Source: Verrucomicrobiaceae bacterium
GTDB taxonomy: Bacteria; Verrucomicrobiota; Verrucomicrobiia; Verrucomicrobiales; Verrucomicrobiaceae
Assembly (NCBI GenBank): GCA_015075365.1
Contig: JABTUN010000003.1
Coordinates: forward strand, 1,285,060 to 1,349,059
Length of the DNA stretch: 64,000 bases
Direction: 5' to 3'
Below, piece by piece: positions 18,222 through 26,214 of the stretch; position 1 is the first letter of the stretch; every line of letters starts with the position of its first letter. The notes under the pieces were generated by a model that did not search any database, had not been told where the DNA came from, and worked only from the letters and a program-made list of their open reading frames with translations. Position numbers and translations under genes: made by a program.

Positions 18222-18881
18222 ATGCGCGCGGCCGCCATCATCGTTGCCGCCGGCAGCAGCAGCCGGATGGGATTTAACAAGTTGCTGGCCCTGCTGGGCG
18301 GAGAGCCCGTGCTGCGCCGCACGCTGGGCGTTTTTGAAAAGTGTCCGGACATCACCGAGATCATCCTGGTGGCCGGGGATGAGGTCCGCACCGTGGCGGA
18401 GACATGGGATGTTCCCAAATTGGTATGTATTGTGCCTGGTGGTGCCGAGCGTCACCTGTCGGTAAAGACCGGGCTGGACGCGGTTCCCTCGTCCTGTGAC
18501 CTGATCGCCATCCACGACGGCGCTCGCCCTCTGGTTGCGGTGGATCAGGTCACACGTTGCCTGCGTGCCGCCTCGCGGCTGGGGGCGGTCACTTGTGCGC
18601 GTCGGATCACGGAAACACTGAAGCGAGCGGACGATTCAGGCCGCATCACGGGCTCGATTGATCGTGAGAATGCCTGGATCATGGAAACGCCGCAAGTTTT
18701 CCAGAGAGATCTGATTCTAAACGCCTATGACGCGGTGTTACGGGATGCGGTACTGGTAACGGACGAGGTTTCCGCCATTCAGCACATCGGCCAGACAGTG
18801 CATGTGGTTGAGAACATGACCCCGAATCCAAAAATCACGGTTCCTGGGGACTTGATCATGGCAGAACGATTCCTGGGCTGA
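18222..18881 (+). CDS. ispD: 2-C-methyl-D-erythritol 4-phosphate cytidylyltransferase
   Basis: A 219-residue enzyme of the MEP isoprenoid pathway that forms CDP-ME from MEP and CTP. The nucleotide-binding loop is 'VAAGSSSRMGFNKLLALLGG' (residues 7-26). 'SVKTGLDAV' and 'AIHDGARPLV' follow, and the C-terminal 'DEVSAIQHIGQTVHVVE' is typical. The length is typical. It is the last gene of the dgkA-yqeY-ispD run. Confidence 0.95.
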   Translation: MRAAAIIVAAGSSSRMGFNKLLALLGGEPVLRRTLGVFEKCPDITEIILVAGDEVRTVAETWDVPKLVCIVPGGAERHLSVKTGLDAVPSSCDLIAIHDGARPLVAVDQVTRCLRAASRLGAVTCARRITETLKRADDSGRITGSIDRENAWIMETPQVFQRDLILNAYDAVLRDAVLVTDEVSAIQHIGQTVHVVENMTPNPKITVPGDLIMAERFLG

Positions 18882-19115
18882 GTGGGGATAAGACGGCTTT
18901 TCACAAACATGCCGGTAGATTCGCGGATAGAATCTAGTAAAATTTCCAAAGTTAGTATTGCTGAATTTTGATATGAAGTATTAATTACCAGATTTTTCAG
19001 AATCTACTTTGCATTTTTGCGCCACAACCCTTAGAATCGCGAAATCCGGCAATTGAATTGCTCCTCTGAGGAGTTTTCAGCCCGGCCTATTCGTTCGGCA
19101 TCCTATTCGTTCGGC
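18882..19115. promoter_or_regulatory. AT-rich intergenic region, likely promoter of the pseudokinase gene
   Basis: About 130 bp (18900-19030) are strikingly AT-rich against a GC-rich background. They include 'aattttgatatgaagtatta' with several -10-like boxes. The exact promoter cannot be fixed by eye. The last part contains an exact 16-bp tandem duplication that abuts the start codon. Confidence 0.45.
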
Positions 19116-19117
19116 AT
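19086..19117. repeat. Exact 16-bp tandem duplication at a start codon
   Basis: 'cctattcgttcggcat' is present twice head to tail (19086-19101 and 19102-19117). The last two bases of the second copy are the first two of the ATG at 19116. Confidence 0.85.
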
Positions 19118-21518
19118 GATCGAAGACATCCATCAGTTTGGCAGCCTGTGCATCGCCCGCAAAGCGGATGGCAGCCCCGTGCAGATTGACCGCTCACGGG
19201 ATGAACTGGTATTTCTGGCCTTCAACACACGTATCCGTCGGCTCGTGGAACTGCATGTGCTGCGCGGCGGAGGCACGGTGGATGCCACGGCCAAGCGCAG
19301 CGCCTTCGACCGCGCCCGTCAGGCATCGGAAATCCGCAGCCACTCGTTCATGCGGATTTTGGAGGTTGGGGAGGAGGAGGGGATGGTTTATTACACTAGC
19401 AACCTGAACGACGGCGAGTTCGTGCAGGACTATATCGCCCGTCGCGGGGCGCTGTCGCCCTCCACCGCGTTCGCGATGGTGTATCAATTGCTCGACGATC
19501 TGCTGTTGCTCAAAAGAAACGGCTACCAGCGCCTCGTCTCGCGCGTGCGGCTGAGCCACCTGCTGGTGGGTACGCTGGAGGACACGTTTCTTCAGCTTCG
19601 CGTGTTTGATTACGGTCTCTCACAGCCGGACAGCGGCAATGCCATCGACGCCAGCCGCCTGGTGGTGGAATTGTGTGATGTCATTTTCCTGCTGCTCACG
19701 GGCAAGGTTTTCCGCGGCGAGAATCCGGACAGTTTTCCCACGCTGACGCAACTGCCGATGGCCATGCGCACCACGCTGCGCGCCTCCCTCACCGATCCAA
19801 GCAACGCACCGGCCTCTCTCGAAAAACTGCGGGATGAAGTCCGTGAGGCGTTCACCGCGCTGACATCCAGCTCCCAAGGGCGCAATTTGCGTAAACACCT
19901 GGTCGTCATCGGCCCTCTGCAGCCGCATTCGCAGCTCCAAGACCTGCTTTTGGAAAATGTGCCCGTGCAGACCATTCTGGGAAACCGCTTCCGGGTGGAG
20001 GACATGGAAAACGCCCGCCGCTATCCCTTCTCCATCCCTGCGATCAATGCGAAGACGGACCAGCTGGTCACGGTGCACATGCTGCCGCCGGGGCGCATTG
20101 TCGAAAAGACGCGCTATGAGGCTGTGCCGCTGCAAATGTGGCGTTTTGACCCCGCACGCCACCCCAACATCCTGCGCTCCTTAAGCCTGTGGGAGAGCAC
20201 GGACTGGACATTCCTCACTGAGGAGCGTGAGCCTGGCTTCACCCTCAGCCGGCTTATGGCGGAGCGGGTGGCACTCAACCCCAACGAGGTCATCGTGCTG
20301 ATGAAGCAGGTGCGCGCTGGTCTTGAGCAGGCGGTGGAATGCGGTGTGCCGCGGGTGGAACTGCACCCCTCGAACATCCTCCTTCGAGTCGGCAAGGGCG
20401 GCACGGCCATGCTGCGCGAGCAGGATCGCCTCATGCAGAAGCGTCTCGACGCCTGGCCGCCGTTCACGGTGAAGCTCCGGCCGCATGTGACCATGCGCAG
20501 CCTTTATGAGCCGCTGCTGGTGGATTTCGATCCGGAAAACAGCACGCTCGACGAGCACCTGCGGGATCGTGACTGGCGTCACCGCTCCTTTGTGATGCTG
20601 GCGGCTTATCTGCTTGCCGGCGAGCGTCAGATGGGAGGCCGTCTCCAGTTTGCCGAGACGGTCCCTGAGGCCACTGCCACCTATGTGCGGGAGATGGTGG
20701 ATGCCGCCCTGGTGGAGGGCCGCGCACCCGGCCCGGTCGAGTTTTTGGAGAAATTCGAGGCCACTCTCTCTGCTCCCGCGGTCGATCTGGCCACCCGCTT
20801 GCGCGGCCAGGAGGTGGCGCTGGAGGACATGGAGAGCGTCGGTGCTGTTTCCGATTTTGACAACGACTGGGCGGCGTCGCCAACGGACGATGAGGAACCC
20901 GCCAATCCGGTGGCGCGCGCAAAATCCAGCGAGTTCCGCCCTTATGTCGAAAAAGACGGCACGCCGTGGATCGTATGGGCTGCAGCGGCGGTGATCATCC
21001 TGGGCGTGGGTGCGTGGTTTTTGCTCGACCGGCCAGTTCCGGCGGAGTGGGTGACTGAAATGCCTGGCCCAGCCTCCTCCGAACACACGGAGGGACCGAA
21101 AACGGCCTCCGCCCCGAATTCCGCGCCGGACCGCGTGTCGCTCGTCCCGCCGGTTGTTCCCAAGACAACGCCCGTGATCGCACGTGTGGAAAGTCCGGCC
21201 CCGGCAGCGCAAGAGGAAAGGCCGACCGAGGCAGGCCAGCCCGTGATGGCTGCGCGTCAGTCTGATGTCACCATTCAAGCCGCGGCAAATGTCTCGAAGG
21301 CTCCGGTCCCGCCGGATGAACGCACCCCGGGAGCCGCCGCCGCGAGCACGGCGGCACCTCCGGCCATTGCGCCTGCATCGAAGGAGCCTGTCACCATCCG
21401 CAAGGCCATTCTTCCTACTAAGGAGGAGTTGGAGCGCATGAAGCAGGGGCAGGTGCAGCAGATTGGGAGGCTTCCCGGCATCAACACCGCGGCCCCGGTC
21501 AGAGCGGCGTCGAGGTGA
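19116..21518 (+). CDS. Membrane-anchored protein with two degenerate kinase domains
   Basis: An 800-residue protein. Residues about 5-260 and 285-560 are each laid out like a Ser/Thr kinase domain, but catalytic residues are gone. The HRD regions read 'LVSRVRLSHLLVG' and 'VPRVELHPSNILL', with no catalytic Asp. The VAIK lysine positions read 'LVFLAF' and 'VTVHML'. DFG-like remnants are 'VFDYGLSQ' and 'LLVDFDPE'. One transmembrane helix ('WIVWAAAAVIILGVGAWFLL', about 618-638) separates the cytoplasmic part from a Pro/Ala-rich tail of about 160 residues, probably periplasmic. It lies 228 bp upstream of btubA in the same direction. The start is set at 19116; an in-frame TTG at 19053 is less likely. 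A scaffold or signalling role is inferred. Confidence 0.75.
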   Translation: MIEDIHQFGSLCIARKADGSPVQIDRSRDELVFLAFNTRIRRLVELHVLRGGGTVDATAKRSAFDRARQASEIRSHSFMRILEVGEEEGMVYYTSNLNDGEFVQDYIARRGALSPSTAFAMVYQLLDDLLLLKRNGYQRLVSRVRLSHLLVGTLEDTFLQLRVFDYGLSQPDSGNAIDASRLVVELCDVIFLLLTGKVFRGENPDSFPTLTQLPMAMRTTLRASLTDPSNAPASLEKLRDEVREAFTALTSSSQGRNLRKHLVVIGPLQPHSQLQDLLLENVPVQTILGNRFRVEDMENARRYPFSIPAINAKTDQLVTVHMLPPGRIVEKTRYEAVPLQMWRFDPARHPNILRSLSLWESTDWTFLTEEREPGFTLSRLMAERVALNPNEVIVLMKQVRAGLEQAVECGVPRVELHPSNILLRVGKGGTAMLREQDRLMQKRLDAWPPFTVKLRPHVTMRSLYEPLLVDFDPENSTLDEHLRDRDWRHRSFVMLAAYLLAGERQMGGRLQFAETVPEATATYVREMVDAALVEGRAPGPVEFLEKFEATLSAPAVDLATRLRGQEVALEDMESVGAVSDFDNDWAASPTDDEEPANPVARAKSSEFRPYVEKDGTPWIVWAAAAVIILGVGAWFLLDRPVPAEWVTEMPGPASSEHTEGPKTASAPNSAPDRVSLVPPVVPKTTPVIARVESPAPAAQEERPTEAGQPVMAARQSDVTIQAAANVSKAPVPPDERTPGAAAASTAAPPAIAPASKEPVTIRKAILPTKEELERMKQGQVQQIGRLPGINTAAPVRAASR

Positions 21519-21609
21519 ATCGCATGGACACCGGCACGCCATCTGCTCACCGCTTTCCGGCAAGGAGGGGAGCCTGCCTCACAAAACCAACCGGTGTGAA
21601 GCATTTTGC

Positions 21610-21637
21610 TTGGACTCCAATGGACCGGGCAGATAAA
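21610..21637 (+). promoter_or_regulatory. Candidate promoter of the btub operon
   Basis: TTGGAC (21610-21615) and GATAAA (21632-21637) with a 16-bp spacer lie about 110 bp before btubA, within the 228-bp gap after the pseudokinase gene. The -10 match is only partial. Confidence 0.3.
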
Positions 21638-21734
21638 AGGAAAATCATGACACCCGGAGACTTCCCCGCCAAGGCTGCGGGCGAGGCGTCCGCACTGTCA
21701 TGCCACTGTTTTTCACCCTTAAATTCGAGCAACT

Positions 21735-21741
21735 CAGGAGA
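21735..21741 (+). promoter_or_regulatory. btubA ribosome binding site
   Basis: CAGGAGA ends 5 nt before the ATG at 21747 and fixes the start of btubA. Confidence 0.7.
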
Positions 21742-21746
21742 GACTG

Positions 21747-23168
21747 ATGAAGGTCAATAACACAATCGTCATTTCAATCGGCCAGGCCGGCAACCAGATT
21801 GCCGCCTCGTTCTGGAAAACCATCTGCCAGGAGCATGGCATCGACCCGCTCACCGGCCAGACCGCCCAGGGACAGCAGCCACGCGGCAACTGGAGCGCGT
21901 TTTTTTCCAAGCTGGGCGAGTCTTCCTCCGGCAGCTTCGTTCCCCGCGCCATCATGGTCGATCTTGAGCCCGCGGTCATCGATCACGTCAAGTCCAACTC
22001 CGGTTCGCTCTTCAATCCCGCCAATCTCATCTCCCGCACGGAGGGCGCGGGCGGCAACTTCGCCGTCGGCTATCTCGGCGCGGGCCGCGAGGTGCTGCCG
22101 GAGGTCATGGGCCGTCTCGACACCGAGATCGACAAATGTGACAACGTCGGCGGCGTGATCGTGCTGCACGCCACGGGCGGCGGCACCGGCTCTGGCTTTG
22201 GCGCGCTGCTCATCGAGTCGATCAAAGAGAAGCATCCGGAGATCCCGGTGCTCTCCTGCGCGGTGCTGCCCTCCCCGCAGGTCTCCAGTGTCGTCACGGA
22301 GCCCTACAACACCGTCTTCACGCTCAATACCCTGCGCCGCAGCGCGGACGCCTGCCTCATCTTTGACAACGAGGCGCTCTTCGAGCTCGCCCATCGCAAG
22401 TGGAGCATCGAAAGCCCCACGGTCGATGACCTCAACCTCCTCATCACCGAGGCCCTTGCCGGCCTCACGGCCTCCATGCGCTTCAGCGGCTTCCTCACCG
22501 TGGAGATCAGCCTGCGTGAGTTGCTCACCAATCTCGTGCCGCAGCCCAGCCTGCACTTCCTCATGTGCGCCTTCGCACCGCTGACGCCGCCGGATCGCAG
22601 CAAGTTCGAGGAAATGGGCATCGAGGAGATGATCCGCAGCCTGTTTGACAACGGCAGTGTCTTTGCCGCGTGCTCTCCCATGGAGGGGCGCTTCCTCTCC
22701 ACCGCGGTGCTCTACCGCGGCATCATGGATGACAAGCCGCAGGCGGACAGTGCCCTCGCTGCCATGCGCGAGCAGCTCCCGCTCACCTATTGGATTCCCA
22801 CCGCGTTCAAGATCGGCTATGTCGAGCAGTCAGGCATCTCGCACCGCAAGAGCATGGTCCTGCTGGCCAACAACACCGAGATCGCCCGCGTCCTTGACCG
22901 CATTTGTGCCAATTTTGACAAGCTCTGGCAGCGCAAGGCCTTCGCCAACTGGTATCTAAATGAGGGCATGTCCGAGGAGCAGATCAATTCTTTGCGCGCC
23001 TCCGCCCAGGAGCTCATTCAGAGCTACCAGGTGGCCGAGGAGTCCGGCGCCAAGGCCAAGGTGCAGGACAGCGCCTCCGACAGGCCGCGCTCCGCCGCCT
23101 CCGCTTCCATGGAGGACTCCCGGTCCGGCTCCATGAGCCTGCGCGACCTCGTGGACCGCCGCCGCTGA
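21747..23168 (+). CDS. btubA: Bacterial tubulin BtubA
   Basis: A 473-residue tubulin homologue that polymerises with BtubB into bacterial microtubules. The N-terminus 'IVISIGQAGNQIAASFW' carries the tubulin QxGNQI nucleotide loop. The tubulin signature GGGTGSG is at residues 144-150, close to its position in eukaryotic tubulin. The T7-loop region reads 'GFLTVEISLRELLTNLVPQP', followed by 'LHFLMCAFAPLTPPDRSKFEE'. The C-terminus 'GSMSLRDLVDRRR' matches my recollection of Prosthecobacter BtubA (PDB 2BTO). It resembles eukaryotic tubulin far more than FtsZ. It heads the btubA-btubB-bklc operon; there is no chaperone gene nearby. Confidence 0.98.
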   Translation: MKVNNTIVISIGQAGNQIAASFWKTICQEHGIDPLTGQTAQGQQPRGNWSAFFSKLGESSSGSFVPRAIMVDLEPAVIDHVKSNSGSLFNPANLISRTEGAGGNFAVGYLGAGREVLPEVMGRLDTEIDKCDNVGGVIVLHATGGGTGSGFGALLIESIKEKHPEIPVLSCAVLPSPQVSSVVTEPYNTVFTLNTLRRSADACLIFDNEALFELAHRKWSIESPTVDDLNLLITEALAGLTASMRFSGFLTVEISLRELLTNLVPQPSLHFLMCAFAPLTPPDRSKFEEMGIEEMIRSLFDNGSVFAACSPMEGRFLSTAVLYRGIMDDKPQADSALAAMREQLPLTYWIPTAFKIGYVEQSGISHRKSMVLLANNTEIARVLDRICANFDKLWQRKAFANWYLNEGMSEEQINSLRASAQELIQSYQVAEESGAKAKVQDSASDRPRSAASASMEDSRSGSMSLRDLVDRRR

Positions 23169-23211
23169 TTTTTCATCCCATCATCACCATCAAGACGACG
23201 AACAAACCTTT

Positions 23212-23217
23212 GGAGGA
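23212..23217 (+). promoter_or_regulatory. btubB ribosome binding site
   Basis: GGAGGA, 6 nt before a GTG start codon at 23224. This strong site supports the GTG start and independent initiation despite the 55-bp gap after btubA. Confidence 0.8.
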
Positions 23218-23223
23218 ACACCT

Positions 23224-24498
23224 GTGAGAGAGATTCTGAGCATCCATGTCGGCCAGTGCGGCAACCAGATCGCGGACCGCTTCTGGCGGTTGATTTTGCG
23301 TGAGCACGGACTGACCGAGGCCGGTACGCCGAAGGAGGGCGCCAACATCTCCGCCAACACCAACATGGAGGTATTCTTCCACAAGGTGCGTGACGGAAAA
23401 TACATCCCCCGCGCCGTTCTTGTGGATCTCGAACCCGGCGTCATCGCGCGCATCGAGGGCGGGGACATGGCCCAGCTCTTCGACGAGAGCAGCATCGTCC
23501 GCAAAATCCCCGGTGCCGCCAACAACTGGGCGCGCGGCTACAATGTCGAGGGCGAGCGCGTCATCGACCAGATCATGAACGTCATCGACGCCGCTGTCGA
23601 AAAGACCAAGTCGCTCCAGGGCTTTCTCATCACCCACTCCATCGGCGGCGGCTCTGGTTCCGGCCTTGGCTCCCTCATCCTGGAGCGCCTGCGCCAGGCC
23701 TATCCGAAAAAGAGAATCTTTACCTTTTCCGTCGCGCCCTCGCCCCTCATCTCCGACTCCGCTGTCGAGCCCTACAACGCGGTTTTGACCCTGCAGCGCA
23801 TCCTCGACAACGCGGACGCCGCCGTCCTGCTCGACAACGAGGCGCTCTTCCGCATCGCCAAGGCCAAGCTGAACCGCAGCCCGAACTACATGGACCTCAA
23901 CCACATCATCGCACTCATCATGAGCAGCGTGACGGCGTCCCTGCGCTTCCCCGGCAAGCTCAACACCGATCTCGGCGAGTTCGTCACCAATCTCGTCCCG
24001 TTTCCCGGCAATCATTTCCTCACCGCGTCTTTCGCGCCCATGCGCGCCGCCGGCCAGGAAGGCCAGGTGCGCATCAATTTTCCAGATGTCGCCCGGGAGA
24101 CCTTCTCCCAGGACAACTTCACCGCCGCCATTGACTGGGCCAACGGCGTCTATCTCTCCGCTTGCGCCCTTTTCCGCGGGGATGTGAAGGCCAAGGAGGT
24201 CGAGGAAAACATGGCCGCCATCCGCAAGAGTCTCAACTTCGCCTCCTACGTGCCCACGGGCGTCAAACTCGGCCTTGCCGAGACCGCGCCGGAGGGCTTT
24301 GCCTCCAGCGGCCTGGCGCTCGTCAATCACACCGGCATCGCTGCCGTGTTCGAACGCCTCGTCTCGCAGTTTGACATCATGTTTGACAACCACGCCTACA
24401 CGCACTGGTATGAGAACGCCGGTGTCTCCCGCGACATGATGGCCACCGCGCGCGACACCATCGCCAACCTCGCCAAATCTTACCGCGACGCCAACTGA
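23224..24498 (+). CDS. btubB: Bacterial tubulin BtubB
   Basis: A 424-residue tubulin homologue, partner of BtubA in the heterodimeric protofilament. It starts with GTG. The N-terminus 'ILSIHVGQCGNQIADRFW' has the same QCGNQI loop as eukaryotic tubulins. The signature reads GGGSGSG (residues 141-147). The T7 loop 'GKLNTDLGEFVTNLVPFPGNHFLTASFAP' is strikingly like alpha/beta tubulin and carries the acidic residues expected to trigger GTP hydrolysis in the neighbouring subunit. Near residue 340, 'YVPTGVKLG' appears slightly shorter than the Prosthecobacter protein I remember. It is separated from bklc by 14 nt. Confidence 0.98.
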   Translation: MREILSIHVGQCGNQIADRFWRLILREHGLTEAGTPKEGANISANTNMEVFFHKVRDGKYIPRAVLVDLEPGVIARIEGGDMAQLFDESSIVRKIPGAANNWARGYNVEGERVIDQIMNVIDAAVEKTKSLQGFLITHSIGGGSGSGLGSLILERLRQAYPKKRIFTFSVAPSPLISDSAVEPYNAVLTLQRILDNADAAVLLDNEALFRIAKAKLNRSPNYMDLNHIIALIMSSVTASLRFPGKLNTDLGEFVTNLVPFPGNHFLTASFAPMRAAGQEGQVRINFPDVARETFSQDNFTAAIDWANGVYLSACALFRGDVKAKEVEENMAAIRKSLNFASYVPTGVKLGLAETAPEGFASSGLALVNHTGIAAVFERLVSQFDIMFDNHAYTHWYENAGVSRDMMATARDTIANLAKSYRDAN

Positions 24499-24512
24499 CC
24501 AGCCTTATTCTC

Positions 24513-25283
24513 ATGGACTCCGCCCTCGAGCGCCAGATCAGCGCCGCCTCCCGCAGTGTCGAGGAGGCGAGGAGGCTCGCGTATCATGATCCCACCCGTC
24601 TGGGAGCGCTTGTGGAGCAGATCAGCGTGCTGGCCGACCTAAGACAGAAGGAAGGCGACTTCCGCAAGGCCGAATCCCTCTACAAGGAGGCTCTCTTCCG
24701 CGCGCAGGAGCTCAAGCGGCCGGATCCTGACTTGATGACTGGCATTTACAGTCTGCTGGCTCATTTGTACGACCGCTGGGGTCGCATGGACCAGGCTGCC
24801 GCCTTCTACGAAAAGGCGCTCCACATCAGCGAGGACAATGGTCTCGAATCCACCGAGAAGGTGGCCACGATCAAAAACAACCTCGCCATGATCTTCAAGC
24901 AACTCCGCGATTATGACAAGGCGGAGCGCTACTACCATGAGGCGCTGGAGACCTTTCAGGCCATCGATGGTGACCAGAGCGCCCGCGTGGCCTCTGTGTA
25001 CAACAACCTCGGTGTCCTCTACTACAGCCGGCTTGATGTGGATCGCGCGCAGATCATGCACGAGCGCGCCCTCACCATCCGCCAGAGCCTCAAGGAGGGC
25101 CAGATGGACCCTGCGGACCTTTCCCAGACCTTCATCAACCTTGCTGCGGTGTACAAGGCCGCCGGCGACTTCCAGAAGGCAGAGGCCAGCATCGACCGCG
25201 CCAAGCGCCTGCGCTCCGGCATCAACGGATTTCATCCCAATCCGCGGCGTTCGGCTTCCCTGCTGATCGACAAGAATCTCTGA
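24513..25283 (+). CDS. bklc: Bacterial kinesin-light-chain-like TPR protein Bklc
   Basis: A 256-residue protein built of kinesin-light-chain-type tetratricopeptide repeats of about 42 residues: 'KAESLYKEALFRAQEL', 'QAAAFYEKALHISEDNG', 'KAERYYHEALETFQAI', 'RAQIMHERALTIRQSL' and 'KAEASIDRAKRLRSG'. Each is followed by an 'a..NNLA.I/L' type helix. It has no signal peptide. Bklc is the known third member of the Prosthecobacter btub operon, reported to associate with bacterial tubulin filaments and membranes. The 14-nt gap after btubB has no visible Shine-Dalgarno, so translation probably depends on coupling to btubB. The stop lies 12 bp from the convergent regulator gene. Confidence 0.95.
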   Translation: MDSALERQISAASRSVEEARRLAYHDPTRLGALVEQISVLADLRQKEGDFRKAESLYKEALFRAQELKRPDPDLMTGIYSLLAHLYDRWGRMDQAAAFYEKALHISEDNGLESTEKVATIKNNLAMIFKQLRDYDKAERYYHEALETFQAIDGDQSARVASVYNNLGVLYYSRLDVDRAQIMHERALTIRQSLKEGQMDPADLSQTFINLAAVYKAAGDFQKAEASIDRAKRLRSGINGFHPNPRRSASLLIDKNL

Positions 25284-25295
25284 TGCCTCGCGCGT

Positions 25296-26090
25296 TCAGG
25301 GATCCCGCCACTGCCCGGGTGTCATTTGGTGCATGCGTTTGAAGTGCTGGCCAAAGCGTGACACATCACGGTAGCCGACGCGCTTCGCGATGCGGGCGAT
25401 GGGCAGTCGAGTGATCGTGAGGAGCTCGGCGGCCTTTTCGAGGCGGAGCTTTTGCAGATAGCCCTGGAAGCTGAGGCCGTGATGCTGACGGAAGAGACGG
25501 CTGAGATTGCCCGCGCTGGTAAAGGCCACCTTCCGCGCCACCTCGGTCAGCTTCAGCGGTGAATGCAGTCGGAAGGCGAGATGCGCGACGGCACGTCGCA
25601 GCGGGTCGCCGTGTTTTTCATGCGCCGCACGGGTCTTCTCCGCCACGCGAAACCACACGGCCTCCACATGGCTGCGGGCAGCATCTTCCGCCGCGGCGGG
25701 ATCACCGAGGGCGATGGTCTCCACGAGATGCTCATGCTCATCGGCCAGAACGCGGGCATCCGGATAGTAGTCATCAAATCCCTGCCCATGAAATTGCAGC
25801 AAGGCGTCCCACGCGAGCCTCCAGGCCGCCTTGAGCTGCGGGACTTGCGCCATCTCGATGATGGTTTCGTGCAGTTCGAGGTCGGCCTCGCGAAAGCCGG
25901 CGTAGTCGCGTGCGCGCAGCGACTTGGTCAGCCGTTTGAGGATGGAGCGCAGGCTTTTGAGGTGCTCGGGCGAACGGGCGGCGTGACTGGCCGCATGGCG
26001 CGCGGCAAAGCCCTCCAGCAGCGAGCGGAGTTCTGAGAGGCGGCGCAGTTCAGTGGTATTCATCATCTTCCAATAAGCGAAATCGGGCAT
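25296..26090 (-). CDS. FCD-AraC fusion transcriptional regulator
   Basis: About 264 residues; the start could also be the ATG at 26063. Residues about 15-150 look like the all-helical FCD ligand domain of FadR-type GntR regulators ('LRRLSELRSLLEGFAARHAA', 'FREADLELHETIIEMAQVPQL', 'DEHEHLVETIALGDPAAAEDAARSHVE'). The usual GntR winged helix is absent. Instead, residues about 165-262 form an AraC/XylS double HTH ('KLTEVARKVAFTSAGNLSRLFRQHHG' ... 'ITRLPIARIAKRVGYRDVSRFGQHFKRMHQMTPGQWR'). It is divergent from the aldolase-transporter-sulfatase genes and probably regulates them in response to their substrate. Confidence 0.85.
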   Translation of the reverse strand: MPDFAYWKMMNTTELRRLSELRSLLEGFAARHAASHAARSPEHLKSLRSILKRLTKSLRARDYAGFREADLELHETIIEMAQVPQLKAAWRLAWDALLQFHGQGFDDYYPDARVLADEHEHLVETIALGDPAAAEDAARSHVEAVWFRVAEKTRAAHEKHGDPLRRAVAHLAFRLHSPLKLTEVARKVAFTSAGNLSRLFRQHHGLSFQGYLQKLRLEKAAELLTITRLPIARIAKRVGYRDVSRFGQHFKRMHQMTPGQWRDP

Positions 26091-26104
26091 CAGGCTATGC
26101 GGCA

Positions 26105-26122
26105 GCGGCCAAACGTGGCCGC
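26105..26122. promoter_or_regulatory. Candidate operator palindrome
   Basis: gcggcca-aacg-tggccgc is a perfect 7-bp inverted repeat located in the divergent control region between the FCD-AraC regulator and the aldolase gene. Confidence 0.35.
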
Positions 26123-26214
26123 CGTTGCCTCCAAGGATTGAAAACGCGGCCGCACGGACGTTTCATCATGCAGATGCATTCCACTATGCCAAATCAACCA
26201 ACTGACTTCCAACC

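Noticed and set aside
20181..21563. 460-codon antisense frame over the pseudokinase
   Set aside because: Arg/His-rich translation, no RBS, fully inside the opposite gene.
21519..21746. A small gene between the pseudokinase and btubA
   Set aside because: The short open frames here lack RBS and homology-like features; the region is more likely regulatory.
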